A DNA stretch of 64,000 nt from Roseicyclus sp. (lineage in GTDB: Bacteria; Pseudomonadota; Alphaproteobacteria; Rhodobacterales; Rhodobacteraceae). Below the pieces are notes generated by a model. It worked only from the letters and a program-made list of their open reading frames with translations, was not told the DNA's origin and did no database searches. Below are positions 8,596 through 17,592 of this stretch, piece by piece. The DNA is taken from contig JAGYJU010000016.1 in assembly GCA_018401965.1 (NCBI GenBank), positions 62,001 to 126,000 of the forward strand. Direction: 5' to 3'. The stretch's first letter is position 1, and the number at the start of each line of letters is the position of its first letter. The position numbers were made by a program, and so were the translations under genes.

Positions 8596-10251
8596 ATGCG
8601 AATCTGTCTCATCCATCCCAATTACCATTCTGGCGGGGCCGAGATTGCGGGCAACTGGCCGCCGGCCTGGGTGGCCTATATCGCCGGGGCGCTGAAATCG
8701 GCGGGCTATACGGATGTGCAGTTCATCGATGCCATGACCGACCATATCGGCCCCGACCAGCTGCGGGTCAAACTGGCCGAGATGCAGCCCGACGTGGTGG
8801 GCACGACCGCGATCACGCCCTCGATCTACGTGGCCGAGGAAACCCTGCAGATCGCGGCCGAGGTGGTGCCGAACGCGCTGCGCATCCTGGGCGGCATCCA
8901 TGCGACCTTCATGTACAAACAGGTCTTGTCCGAGGCACCCCATATCGACGTGATCGTGCGCGGCGAGGGCGAGGAGATCATCGTGGATCTGATCCGCGCC
9001 TATGACCAGGGGCGCTGGCCCGAGGGGCGCGCCAAGATCAAGGGCATCGCCTACCGTGAAGGCGATGACATCGTGGCCACGCCCGCCGCCCCGACCGTCA
9101 AGGACCTGGATGCGATCACGCCGGATTGGTCGCTGCTCAAGTGGGATCAATACATCTATGTGCCCTTGGGCGTGAAAGTCGCCATCCCCAACATGGCGCG
9201 GGGCTGCCCCTTTACTTGTTCCTTTTGTTCGCAGTGGAAATTCTGGCGCGATTACCGCGTGCGTGACCCGATCAAGGTCGTGGATGAAATCGAGAAGCTC
9301 GTGAACGAACATGGCGTGGGGTTTTTCATCCTGGCCGACGAGGAACCGACCATCAACCGGCGCAAGTTCATCCAGTTCTGCGAGGAATTGATCAAGCGCG
9401 ACCTGCCGCGCCGCGTGCAATGGGGCATCAACACCCGGGTGACGGATATCTACCGCGACCGCGAATTGCTGAGTTTCTACCGCTCTGCGGGGCTGGTGCA
9501 TATCTCCTTGGGGACGGAAGCGGCGGCGCAGTTGAAGCTGGACCAGTTCAACAAGGAAACGAAGGTCGAGGAAAACAAGGAGGCGATCCGCCTTTTGCGC
9601 GAGGCCGATATCTTTACCGAGGCGCAGTTCATCGTGGGGCTGGACAACGAGACCCCCGAGACCCTGGAAGAGACCTATCGCATGGCCTGGGATTGGCAGC
9701 CCGATCTGGCCAATTGGGCGATGTATACGCCCTGGCCCTTCACGCCACTTTACCAGGAACTGGGCGACAAGGTCGAGATCTTCGACTTCTCGAAATACAA
9801 TTTCGTCACCCCCATCATGAAGCCCGAGGCGATGGACCGGGATGAGCTTCTGGACCGGGTGATGAACAATTACCGGCGGTTCTATTCGAAAAAGGCGCTG
9901 TTCCACTACCCGTGGCGCGGCACGGGCTATCGGCGGCGCTATCTGCTCGGATGTCTCAAGGCGTTTCTCAAGGCCGGGTTCGCGCGGCAGTTCTATGACC
10001 TCGGCAAGGTCGAGTATTGGGGGCCACAATCCAAGGGCAAGCTGAACTTCAACTTTGACCGCACCCGTACCATCGCGCCCGCGCAGATGGAGGATTGGCA
10101 ATCGACGCAGGATATCGCCGCGCAGAAACGGGCGGCGAAACTGTCGCGAAGCACCGATTTCATCTTGCCGAACGGCGCGGAGGTCAAGGCCGACACGCGC
10201 CCAGGCGGCGACCGGCAGATGGAGGCGGCGGGCAAGATCCCCGCCGCATGA
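8596..10251 (+). CDS. bchE: Anaerobic magnesium-protoporphyrin IX monomethyl ester cyclase
   Basis: BchE forms the fifth ring of bacteriochlorophyll without oxygen, taking the keto oxygen from water. The 551-residue product has an N-terminal B12-binding-type domain (about 1-140) and a radical SAM core with the cluster motif CPFTCSFC around residue 205. The C-terminal region (about 400-551) is typical of BchE. The start is the ATG after AAGAGG. bchJ follows after four bases. The promoter carries FnrL-like and PpsR-like sites, which fits expression at low oxygen. The genes usually found beyond it (bchG, bchP) are absent, so this pair stands apart from a main photosynthesis cluster. Confidence 0.95.
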   Translation: MRICLIHPNYHSGGAEIAGNWPPAWVAYIAGALKSAGYTDVQFIDAMTDHIGPDQLRVKLAEMQPDVVGTTAITPSIYVAEETLQIAAEVVPNALRILGGIHATFMYKQVLSEAPHIDVIVRGEGEEIIVDLIRAYDQGRWPEGRAKIKGIAYREGDDIVATPAAPTVKDLDAITPDWSLLKWDQYIYVPLGVKVAIPNMARGCPFTCSFCSQWKFWRDYRVRDPIKVVDEIEKLVNEHGVGFFILADEEPTINRRKFIQFCEELIKRDLPRRVQWGINTRVTDIYRDRELLSFYRSAGLVHISLGTEAAAQLKLDQFNKETKVEENKEAIRLLREADIFTEAQFIVGLDNETPETLEETYRMAWDWQPDLANWAMYTPWPFTPLYQELGDKVEIFDFSKYNFVTPIMKPEAMDRDELLDRVMNNYRRFYSKKALFHYPWRGTGYRRRYLLGCLKAFLKAGFARQFYDLGKVEYWGPQSKGKLNFNFDRTRTIAPAQMEDWQSTQDIAAQKRAAKLSRSTDFILPNGAEVKADTRPGGDRQMEAAGKIPAA

Positions 10252-10255
10252 TCCC

Positions 10256-11134
10256 ATGGCCGAGGCAAGCGCCCGGATCGGGCCCAATGCGATCCTTCAG
10301 TTCGTGCCGGTGCTGGAGGCCGCGCGCGGCCCCGAGGAAACCGCCCACCTGCTGGCGATGGCGGGCATCATCGCCCTGCCAGACCCGGCGGGCGGGCTGA
10401 TCGACGAAGGCCCGGCGGCACGGCTGCACCAGGCGGTGCGCCGGGCCCTGCCGGGCGATGCCGCGCAATTGGCGCGGGCGGCGGGGTTGCGCACGGGCGA
10501 TTATATTCTTGCCAATCGTATTCCGCGGCCGGCGCAGAGGGTGCTCAAACACCTGCCCGCGCGGATATCCGCGCCGATCCTGTCCCGGGCCATCGCCAGA
10601 CATGCCTGGACCTTTTGCGGGTCGGGGAAATTCCGGCTGGCGTCAAGCTGGCCACCGGTGTTCGAGATTGCCGACAACCCGGTGGTGCGGGGCGAGGTTT
10701 CGGAGGCACCGCTGTGCCACTGGCACGCGGCCGTGTTTGAGCGGCTGTTCACCGCGATCTGCGGGCCGGGCTGGCGGGCGGTAGAAAGGACATGCTGCGC
10801 GCAAGGGGCGGCGGCCTGCCGGTTCGAGCTGCTGCGGGGCGATCGCGGGAGGGTCGGTGTTTCGCTCGCTGACGCGGGCGACTCGCGGGGCTCTGCCCCC
10901 GCACCCCCGAGGTATTTTCGGCCAGAGGAAGGCAGACCTTTAGGTATTGGTAACTTTGCTGCGCGAAAGCTGGCGCGCGGTACAGGCGGAGGCGCCGATG
11001 ACCGCGCCAGGGGAAGGCGCCCGGGAGGAATGGATGACCAGCCCGGGCGCCCGACCCGGTCCGACCCCGCGCGGCTTAATCGGCGATGCGTTCGGGCGTC
11101 TGGAAGACGCGGTCGCGGCCATCGGCATCGGTGA
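10256..11134 (+). CDS. bchJ: Bacteriochlorophyll biosynthesis protein BchJ, C-terminus uncertain
   Basis: BchJ is a V4R-domain protein that assists bacteriochlorophyll synthesis; it was once thought to be the 8-vinyl reductase, but its exact role is unsettled. Residues 1 to about 195 match the family, ending in the V4R region with GPGWRAVERTCCAQGAAACR. The open frame then continues about 97 codons without a stop through a recurring intergenic motif (10873-10934) and finally overlaps the next gene on the other strand. That tail looks non-coding in composition and I suspect the natural end was near 10850. The ATG lies four bases after bchE, so they are co-transcribed. Confidence 0.8.
   Translation: MAEASARIGPNAILQFVPVLEAARGPEETAHLLAMAGIIALPDPAGGLIDEGPAARLHQAVRRALPGDAAQLARAAGLRTGDYILANRIPRPAQRVLKHLPARISAPILSRAIARHAWTFCGSGKFRLASSWPPVFEIADNPVVRGEVSEAPLCHWHAAVFERLFTAICGPGWRAVERTCCAQGAAACRFELLRGDRGRVGVSLADAGDSRGSAPAPPRYFRPEEGRPLGIGNFAARKLARGTGGGADDRARGRRPGGMDDQPGRPTRSDPARLNRRCVRASGRRGRGHRHR
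10873..10934. repeat. Recurring intergenic motif, copy 1
   Basis: A palindromic CGGGGCTCTGCCCCCG is followed by a CCCGAGGTATTTTCGGCCAGA type segment. The same arrangement occurs at 19031-19100 (GGGGGCGCTGCCCCC then GTTTTCCGGCCAAGATGAAG), and a related segment at 31973-32020. I recall similar sequences between many Rhodobacteraceae genes. Here it lies within the open frame of bchJ. Confidence 0.55.
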
Positions 11135-11438
11135 TGGTGACGGTGGCAAGCGGCTTGATGATCCGGTCGCCCAGGATTTCCTGCAAGACGAAGCGCACCG
11201 GGTTGGTGCCCGGATCGATCTCGACCGTGTAGCCATAGGGCCAGGCGCAGCCCGTCAGCGTGCCGGACCACCCGGTTTCCGCCCCCATCCCCGGCGCCGG
11301 GCCACGGCAGGTGCTGCCATCGGACATGGCGACAGACAGCAGGTCTGCCTCCAGCGTGACCCGCGAGGGTGATGCCGGGCCGGTGGCGCAGGCGGCGATC
11401 GCGGTGACGGTCAGAAGGGTTGCAAGGGCGCGGCGCAT
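11076..11438 (-). CDS. Small putative lipoprotein, function unknown
   Basis: The 120-residue product starts with a signal peptide, and the sequence TAIAAC around residue 16 fits a lipobox with Cys16 as the lipid anchor. The mature part contains paired cysteines (STCRG and LTGCAW) and ends in a predicted beta-rich segment (VTITDADGRDRVF). I recognise the pattern from hypothetical proteins of related bacteria but no function. Its 3' end overlaps the doubtful tail of bchJ by 59 bases in antisense. It precedes no obvious operon partner; the SLC13 gene lies upstream, 22 bases away, on the same strand. Confidence 0.7.
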   Translation of the reverse strand: MRRALATLLTVTAIAACATGPASPSRVTLEADLLSVAMSDGSTCRGPAPGMGAETGWSGTLTGCAWPYGYTVEIDPGTNPVRFVLQEILGDRIIKPLATVTITDADGRDRVFQTPERIAD

Positions 11439-11460
11439 GGGCGGGCCTTTCGGGTCAGGA

Positions 11461-13245
11461 TCAAAGTGGCCAGATCAGCGGAATGGTCAGGCAGACCACG
11501 ACGCCCAGGCTCAGGTTCAAGGGAATACCGATCCGCATGAAATCGGTAAAGCGATAACCGCCCGGTCCGTAGACCAGCATGTTGGTCTGGTAGCCGATGG
11601 GCGTGGCGAAACAGGCCGAGGCCGCAATCATCACCGCCACGACCAAAGGGCGCGGGTCAACGCCGGTGGCCTGCGCGAGCGCGATGGCGATGGGGGCCAT
11701 GATCACGGCAATGGCGTTGTTGGACACCAGTTCGGTCAGGATCGTGGTCATGTAGTAGATCGCCCAGACCATGACCCAGGGCGGCATCTGCCCCAGGATC
11801 GGCGCGACCGGGTCGACGATCATCTGGATCGCGCCGGTATGGTCCAGCGCCGCACCGACCGCCAGCATGGCAAAGATCAGCGCCAGCAACCGGCCATCAA
11901 CGAAAGAAAACGCCTCATCCGCGTCGATGCAGCCGGTCAAGAGCACCACCGCCACCGCGATCACCGCCAGCACCAGGATCGGGGCGATGTCAAAGGCGGC
12001 CAGCCCCACGATGCCCGCCATCGCGGCGATGGCAATGGGGGCCTTGGCCCGGCGATAGGCGCGTTCCGAGGGCTGCGAGACATCGACAAGATCCATGTCG
12101 GCGGCAAGGCGCTGGATGTCGGCCGGGTCCCCTTCGAGCAGCAGGGTGTCGCCCACGCGCACCGACAGGTTTTCCAACTGGCTGCCGATGTTCTGGTTCC
12201 GCCGATGCACCGCCAGTGGGTAGACCCCGTAGCGGCGGCGCAGGCGCAGATCGCCCAGGGTGCGCCCCACCAGCCGCGCGCCCGGCGTGATCAGCACCTC
12301 GACGGTGGTGGTGGCCACCGAGCTGAGCTTGTCGGCGGTGCGCAGATCCTTGGAGGCCTGCAGGCCCAGAACCTCGGACATCTCGGTGCGCAGCACGATG
12401 CGGTCGCCCGCCTGCAAGGTGACGGCCCCCATGTCGCGGCGCAGCGAGGCATCGCCGCGCAACACGTCGATCAGGCGCACGCCATCGCGGCGGAACAGGT
12501 CGACCTCGGTCACGGTCTGGCCGATCAGGGCGCTGTCTTCGGGGATGGCCAGCTCGGTAAAGAACTTGGCCTTGGCCCGCCCCGCCCCCAGGAGCGCCGC
12601 CATCGACGTTCGCTCGGGCAACAGGTGGCGGCCGATGAGCGTGAGGTAGATCATCCCCCAGGCCACCACGACAAGGCCGATGGGCGTGATCTCGAAGATG
12701 GTGAACGGCTCCAGCCCTTCGGCCCGCGCGACACCATCGACCAACAGGTTGGTCGAGGTGCCGATCAGCGTCAGCGTGCCGCCCATGATCGCGGCATAGG
12801 ACAAGGGGATCAGCAGCTTGGAGGCGGATGTGCCAAGGATGCGGGAAATCTGCACGAAGACCGGGATCATGATCACCACGATGGGCGTGTTGTTCATGAA
12901 GGCCGAGGCCAGCGCCACGAAACCCAGGAGCGTCGTCACCGCCAGGCCGGGGTTCGACACCGCCTTGGCCTCTGCAAATTTGGTCAGGCGATCCAGGCTT
13001 CCGGTGCGCACCAGCGCGCCCATGACGATGAACATCGCCGCAATGGTCCAGGGCGCGGGGTTGGCCAAGACGGCTGTCGCCCGGTCCGAGGGCAGCAGCC
13101 CGAGGATCAGCAAGGCAGACACCCCGCCGATGGCCACAACCTCGGTCGGCCAGCGTTCGCGCAGGAACAGCGCGAACATGGCGATCAGGATGGCAAGCGT
13201 CAGCAGCCCCTCGGTGGTCTGCGACAGCGACAGGTCGATCATCAT
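11461..13245 (-). CDS. SLC13/DASS-family permease with RCK-C domains
   Basis: This inner-membrane ion-coupled transporter probably moves a small anion such as a dicarboxylate or sulfate; the substrate cannot be read from sequence. The 594-residue protein has an N-terminal membrane half (about 1-205), two cytosolic RCK/TrkA-C regulatory domains (about 210-390, with VTLQAGDRIVLRT and LSVRVGDTLLLEGDP), and a C-terminal membrane half (about 395-594). The two halves carry matching motifs MNNTPIVVIMIP and VSNNAIAVIMAP, the helical-hairpin sequences typical of this family. Length is normal for the RCK-containing subgroup. Confidence 0.88.
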   Translation of the reverse strand: MMIDLSLSQTTEGLLTLAILIAMFALFLRERWPTEVVAIGGVSALLILGLLPSDRATAVLANPAPWTIAAMFIVMGALVRTGSLDRLTKFAEAKAVSNPGLAVTTLLGFVALASAFMNNTPIVVIMIPVFVQISRILGTSASKLLIPLSYAAIMGGTLTLIGTSTNLLVDGVARAEGLEPFTIFEITPIGLVVVAWGMIYLTLIGRHLLPERTSMAALLGAGRAKAKFFTELAIPEDSALIGQTVTEVDLFRRDGVRLIDVLRGDASLRRDMGAVTLQAGDRIVLRTEMSEVLGLQASKDLRTADKLSSVATTTVEVLITPGARLVGRTLGDLRLRRRYGVYPLAVHRRNQNIGSQLENLSVRVGDTLLLEGDPADIQRLAADMDLVDVSQPSERAYRRAKAPIAIAAMAGIVGLAAFDIAPILVLAVIAVAVVLLTGCIDADEAFSFVDGRLLALIFAMLAVGAALDHTGAIQMIVDPVAPILGQMPPWVMVWAIYYMTTILTELVSNNAIAVIMAPIAIALAQATGVDPRPLVVAVMIAASACFATPIGYQTNMLVYGPGGYRFTDFMRIGIPLNLSLGVVVCLTIPLIWPL

Positions 13246-13324
13246 GGTCCCTTTGCACGCAGCGGCGGCGGCTCAACTGTAGCGATGCGCCGGGGCGGGG
13301 CAAGGACCGGCCGTAGGGCGCGGC

Positions 13325-14230
13325 TCATCCAGCGGCAACCGGCGCGGGCGGCTTGCGCGGTTGCACAAGAAACAGGCCCGCCATCATCAGCGCCAGCGCC
13401 GCCCAGACCCAGGGCGAATAGCTTTCCGCCAGGATCAGCTTGGCCCAGAGAATGCCGAACCCCGTCACCAGATAGGACACTTGCGCGGCAAAGACCGATC
13501 CGGCGCGGGTCACCAGCCAGACATAGGCGGTATAGGCCAGCGCATGGGCAACAGAGGATGCGACGATCGCCAGATCCGGCGCACCCCATGGCGGCAAGGG
13601 CGAAATGAACTGCCCGGTCATCATGGCCAGCGGCGCGGCCAGGACCATGCCGACCAGCGATGCGCCCAGCAGCATCTCGACCGCATCCAGCCCCTCGGTG
13701 CCGTAGCGGGCAACGAAATTGCCCTCTACCGCGTAGAACAGCGGCGCGATCATGGCCAAGGGCAACCACATCACCATGGCGCGGTCGGGCAGGCTCGCGT
13801 CGGGGGCCGCGATCAGCACGATGGCGCACAGGCCCAACAAAAGCCCGGCCAGGCGCGGAACCGAAAACCGGTCCAACCCCCAGGCCAGCGCGATGGGAAA
13901 GGCCAGCATCGGGATCAGCGACAAGACGATCGACAAGATGCCGGACGGCAGGTGAATCGCGGCGGTGTAGCTGGCAGAATTGGGCAACAAGGTGCCGATC
14001 AGCGCGATGATGGTGTAAAAGGCCAGATGGCGCGCCGACCGTGGCACGCGCCCGCCCCGCACGACATTGATCGCCCCGAGCAGGGCCGCACCGATGGCAA
14101 ATTGCCAGAAGATGATGCCGAAATGGCGATAGCCTTCGGACACGGCGATCTTGGAAAAGGGTTGGCCCAAGCCCCAGGCCGCCCCGCACAGGATCAGGAT
14201 CAGGACATAGCCCAACCCGTCACGGCGCAT
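13325..14230 (-). CDS. DMT-superfamily transporter (EamA)
   Basis: The 301-residue protein has about ten transmembrane segments in two EamA repeats, as in drug/metabolite exporters. The substrate is unknown; relatives export amino acids or other metabolites. It starts with ATG at 14228-14230, overlapping the end of the upstream phosphodiesterase gene by 11 bases, so the two are translationally coupled. An alternative ATG ten codons upstream (14260) would overlap more deeply and has no conserved residues. Confidence 0.85.
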   Translation of the reverse strand: MRRDGLGYVLILILCGAAWGLGQPFSKIAVSEGYRHFGIIFWQFAIGAALLGAINVVRGGRVPRSARHLAFYTIIALIGTLLPNSASYTAAIHLPSGILSIVLSLIPMLAFPIALAWGLDRFSVPRLAGLLLGLCAIVLIAAPDASLPDRAMVMWLPLAMIAPLFYAVEGNFVARYGTEGLDAVEMLLGASLVGMVLAAPLAMMTGQFISPLPPWGAPDLAIVASSVAHALAYTAYVWLVTRAGSVFAAQVSYLVTGFGILWAKLILAESYSPWVWAALALMMAGLFLVQPRKPPAPVAAG

Positions 14231-15044
14231 CGGGCGGGCCTTCGGGCGACAGGCGGCCACCGATCCGGACCGCCTTGATCAGGGTCGCCACGCCGCTGCG
14301 ATCCTCGGTTTCGACATAGGTGCCCGACAGGGTGGCCGGGCCCTCGGCGGGGGTGAAGCGTTCCTTGGGCATGCCGGTGATGAAACGGCGCAGCGGTTCG
14401 ACCTTGTCCATGCCGATGACCGAATTGTAATCGCCGCACATGCCTGCATCAGATTGGTAGGCGGTGCCGCCGGGCAGGATCATCGCATCGGCGGTGGGCA
14501 CATGGGTATGGGTGCCGACCACAAGGCTGGCGCGGCCATCACAGAAATGGCCCGTGGCCATCTTTTCCGATGTCGCCTCGGCATGGATGTCGATCAGCGC
14601 GGCATGAACCGTGCCGCCGCGCGGGTATTTGCGCAGCACCCCGTCCAGCGCCGAGAACGGATCGTCAAAGGGCCGCTTCATGAACACCTGGCCCAGCGCC
14701 TGCGCGACCAGAACCTGGCGGCCCTGGGTGGCCTTGAACACCCGCGCGCCCGCGCCGGGGGCGTCCTTGGCGAAATTCAGCGGCCGCAGGATGCGCGGTT
14801 CCTCGGTGATGAATTGCAGCATTTCGCGCTGGTCAAAGGCGTGATCGCCCAGCGTGATGCAATCGGCGCCCGCCTCCAGCACCGCGCGCGCATGCGCCGC
14901 CGACAGCCCCGCGCCGGCGGTGGCGTTTTCCGCGTTGACCACGACGAAATCGAGCCGCCACGCGGCACGCAGCCCCGGCAGGGTTTCCGAAATCGCCGCA
15001 CGCCCCGCGCGGCCCATGACATCGCCAAGAAATAGAATTCGCAT
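14220..15044 (-). CDS. YmdB-like metallophosphoesterase (TIGR00282 family)
   Basis: Family members hydrolyse cyclic nucleotides such as 2',3'-cNMP or cAMP with a dinuclear metal centre. The 274-residue product has the complete set of metal ligands: GDVMGRAG at the N-terminus, NAENA near 38, GDHAFD near 67, and GTHTHVPTADA near 178. The length is typical. It is the first gene of a short run with the DMT transporter. The biological role in this group is not established. Confidence 0.88.
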   Translation of the reverse strand: MRILFLGDVMGRAGRAAISETLPGLRAAWRLDFVVVNAENATAGAGLSAAHARAVLEAGADCITLGDHAFDQREMLQFITEEPRILRPLNFAKDAPGAGARVFKATQGRQVLVAQALGQVFMKRPFDDPFSALDGVLRKYPRGGTVHAALIDIHAEATSEKMATGHFCDGRASLVVGTHTHVPTADAMILPGGTAYQSDAGMCGDYNSVIGMDKVEPLRRFITGMPKERFTPAEGPATLSGTYVETEDRSGVATLIKAVRIGGRLSPEGPPDAP

Positions 15045-15098
15045 GCCCTTGGCTTAGGTCGCGCGCGGGGGCGTCGCAAGGCGGAAATGCCGGGCCTG

Positions 15099-15677
15099 TC
15101 AGGGGCGCAGCACGCCCTGTTCGGTGACGATGGCATCCAGCGTGACATCGGTAGGCCCTGCCGCCACATCCGGCAGCGCCTGGGCCGCGAAGGCAAGGCC
15201 ATAGGCCCGAAGCGGCCGGGCGGCATCGGGGCGCGCGGCCAGCCCCGCCAAGCTGCGGTCGTAGAACCCGCCACCATAGCCCAGGCGGTTGGCCCGCGCG
15301 TCAAAGCCGACAAGCGGCACGATCAGCGTATCGGGCACCAGCCAGGCGCCTTCCTCCGGGATCATCGCGCCAAAGGGCCCGGGCACCATCACTGCGCCCG
15401 GCCGCCAGTCCCGAAAGCGCAGCGGCAGGCCCGTGCCCGCGATCACCGGCACGCAGAGCCGCGCGCCCTGGGCCTGTAGCGCGGTCATGGCGGGCAGCGC
15501 GTCGATTTCCGTGCGGATGGGCATGTAGCCCGCGATGACATGCCCCTGCGCGGGGCCGATCAGCGCCAAGAGATGCGCCGTGGCCGCCGCCACCGCGCCA
15601 CTGTCATGGCGCGCGTCAAAGGCCCGTTTGCGGGCGGCAAAGGCGGATTGGCGCAGGGTGGCCTTGACGTCGGACAT
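15099..15677 (-). CDS. 5-formyltetrahydrofolate cyclo-ligase
   Basis: The enzyme converts 5-formyl-THF to 5,10-methenyl-THF using ATP, returning folate to one-carbon metabolism. The 192-residue product shows the family signature LGYGGGFYDR near residue 138 and the N-terminal basic segment (RQSAFAARKRA). The ATG at 15675-15677 gives a standard N-terminus. In many bacteria this gene adjoins the 6S RNA gene; here the upstream spacer is only 75 bp and carries no such RNA. The symbol ygfA/fau is used elsewhere. Confidence 0.9.
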   Translation of the reverse strand: MSDVKATLRQSAFAARKRAFDARHDSGAVAAATAHLLALIGPAQGHVIAGYMPIRTEIDALPAMTALQAQGARLCVPVIAGTGLPLRFRDWRPGAVMVPGPFGAMIPEEGAWLVPDTLIVPLVGFDARANRLGYGGGFYDRSLAGLAARPDAARPLRAYGLAFAAQALPDVAAGPTDVTLDAIVTEQGVLRP

Positions 15678-15752
15678 GGCGACAACCCAAAACCCATTTG
15701 GCGACAGGCGCAAGGCGGGGTGCGACGGATCACGCACAAGGGGCGACAGGCA

Positions 15753-16364
15753 ATGCTGACACTGGATCATATCGCGATTGCAGCCGAGCGGCTGGATGCG
15801 GGCGCAGACGCGGTGGAACGCGCGCTGGGTCTGCCCTTGCAGGGCGGCGGGCAGCACGCGGCCATGGGCACGCATAACCGGCTGTTGTCGCTTGGCCCCG
15901 ATTACCTCGAGGTGATCGCGATCGACCCGGAGGGCACGCCACCCGCCCAGCCGCGCTGGTTCGACCTGGATCGGTTCAAGGGCCCGGCGCGGGCCACGAC
16001 ATGGATCTGCCGCTGCGCCGATCTGGACGCGGCGCTGGCGGTGTCGCCACCGGGCACGGGCCTTCCCTGGTCGCTGGCGCGCGGCGACCTGTCCTGGCGG
16101 ATGGCGGTGCCCAGGGATGGGAAGCTGCCCTTTGACGGGCTGTTTCCGGCGCTGATCGAATGGCAGGGTCCGGCCCACCCCGCGCCCCGGCTGACCGACC
16201 TGGGCGCGCGCCTGACCGGGCTGCGGCTGTTTTCACCCCAGGCCGAGGCGCTTGGCGCGGCGCTCTTGCCCCTGGTCGACGACCCGAGGATCACGATCAT
16301 CGCCGCCGCCGCCCCGCGCATGGAAGCCGTGATTGCGACGCCAGAGGGCGAGGTCGTGCTGTGA
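15753..16364 (+). CDS. VOC-family (glyoxalase-like) protein
   Basis: The 203-residue product begins LTLDHIAIAAERL, the typical first strand of a vicinal-oxygen-chelate fold with a metal-ligand histidine, and contains DYLEVIAIDPEG near 50, typical of the glyoxalase-3-like group. Such proteins are metal-dependent isomerases, lyases or dioxygenases; substrate unknown. Its stop overlaps the GTG start of the next gene (GTGA), so they form an operon. Confidence 0.8.
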   Translation: MLTLDHIAIAAERLDAGADAVERALGLPLQGGGQHAAMGTHNRLLSLGPDYLEVIAIDPEGTPPAQPRWFDLDRFKGPARATTWICRCADLDAALAVSPPGTGLPWSLARGDLSWRMAVPRDGKLPFDGLFPALIEWQGPAHPAPRLTDLGARLTGLRLFSPQAEALGAALLPLVDDPRITIIAAAAPRMEAVIATPEGEVVL

Positions 16365-16831
16365 TCAGGCCCGCCCGCCCCGATGATGCCGGGGCCATCG
16401 CCGCGATCTGGAACCACGTCATCCGCGACACCACCCAGACCTTTACCACCGCGCAAAAGGACGTGGCCGGCTTGGCCGCGCAGATCGGCACCCAACCCTT
16501 TCTGGTGGCCGATGACGGCACCGGCGTTCTGGGCTTTGTCACATGGTCGCAGTTTCGCAACGGGCCGGGCTATGCCTATACGGTGGAGCATTCGATCCAT
16601 GTCGCGGCGGGCGCGCGGGGAAACGGGCTGGGCCGCGCGCTGATGACCGCTGCCGAGGACGCGGCGCGCGGCGCTGGCCTGCATTCCATGATCGCGGGCG
16701 TTGCGGGGGAAAACGCGGGCGGGGCGGCGTTTCATGCCGCCATCGGCTATGCGACCATCGCGCGCCTGCCACAGGTGGGCTGGAAATTCGGGCGCTGGCA
16801 CGACCTCGTGTTGATGCAGAAAATGCTGTGA
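16361..16831 (+). CDS. GNAT N-acetyltransferase
   Basis: The 156-residue protein is a GCN5-related acetyltransferase, similar in layout to phosphinothricin/methionine-sulfone acetyltransferases. It starts IRPARPDDAGAIAAIWNHVI and has the acetyl-CoA loop ARGNGLGRAL near residue 86 and a C-terminal VGWKFGRWHDLVLMQ segment characteristic of that subgroup. The start is GTG at 16361, overlapping the VOC gene stop by four bases; no ATG is in a suitable place. The natural substrate is unknown. Confidence 0.86.
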   Translation: MIRPARPDDAGAIAAIWNHVIRDTTQTFTTAQKDVAGLAAQIGTQPFLVADDGTGVLGFVTWSQFRNGPGYAYTVEHSIHVAAGARGNGLGRALMTAAEDAARGAGLHSMIAGVAGENAGGAAFHAAIGYATIARLPQVGWKFGRWHDLVLMQKML

Positions 16832-16882
16832 TGCAGCGCGGTTTCCCCTGACATTTCGGGGCGGTTCGCGGTAGACAGGGGC

Positions 16883-17590
16883 ATGTCGCTCTGGACCCGC
16901 ATCACCGAGGCATTGGCCGCCCTTGCCAAGGGCGAGGGCCTGTCCGCTGTCTTTGACAAGCTGCGCGCGGCGCCCGAACGATCCGTTGCCTTTACCATCG
17001 CGGTGATCGCGCTTTCGGCCAAGATGGCCAAGGCCGACGGCCTTGTGACCCGCGACGAGGTGACAGCCTTTCGCCAGGTGTTTCACATCCCGCCCGAGGA
17101 TGAACGCGCCGCCGCCCGCGTCTTCAACCTTGCCCGCGAAGATGTTGCGGGCTTCGAGGAGTACGCCGCGCGGATCGCCCGGATGTTTCACAGCGACGAT
17201 AGCCCCTGCGGTGTCGACAGCGTGTTGTGCGACCTGATCGAGGGGCTGTTTCACATCGCCACCGCCGATGGCGCCTATCACCCCGCCGAAGACCTGTTCC
17301 TGACCCGCGTGGCCGAGATTTTCGGCCTGCCCGAGGCCCAGTTCCGCCGCTTGCGCGCCCGCTACGTGCCCGATGCCGCCCCCGATCCCTATGCCGTTCT
17401 GGGCGTCACCCCAGAGATGCCGCTGGAAGACATCCGCAGCGCCTGGCGGGCCGAGGTGCGCATGACCCACCCCGACCGGATGATCGCCCGCGGCGTGCCC
17501 CCCGAGGCGGTGAAACTGGCCGAACTTCGCCTGATCGCGGTCAACCGCGCCTGGGAAGAGATCGCGGCGCGATCCCCGCAACGGGCGTAG
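16883..17590 (+). CDS. TerB/DjlA-type protein with C-terminal J domain
   Basis: The 235-residue protein has a helical TerB-like domain (about 30-155; acidic motifs KMAKADGLVTRDE and IATADGAYHPAED) and a C-terminal J domain (about 170-235) with the essential HPD in MTHPDRM. By analogy with DjlA it should be a DnaK co-chaperone, but it lacks the N-terminal membrane segment of DjlA. The start ATG at 16883 follows a plausible spacing. The next gene starts two bases beyond its stop. Confidence 0.86.
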   Translation: MSLWTRITEALAALAKGEGLSAVFDKLRAAPERSVAFTIAVIALSAKMAKADGLVTRDEVTAFRQVFHIPPEDERAAARVFNLAREDVAGFEEYAARIARMFHSDDSPCGVDSVLCDLIEGLFHIATADGAYHPAEDLFLTRVAEIFGLPEAQFRRLRARYVPDAAPDPYAVLGVTPEMPLEDIRSAWRAEVRMTHPDRMIARGVPPEAVKLAELRLIAVNRAWEEIAARSPQRA

Positions 17591-17592
17591 GC

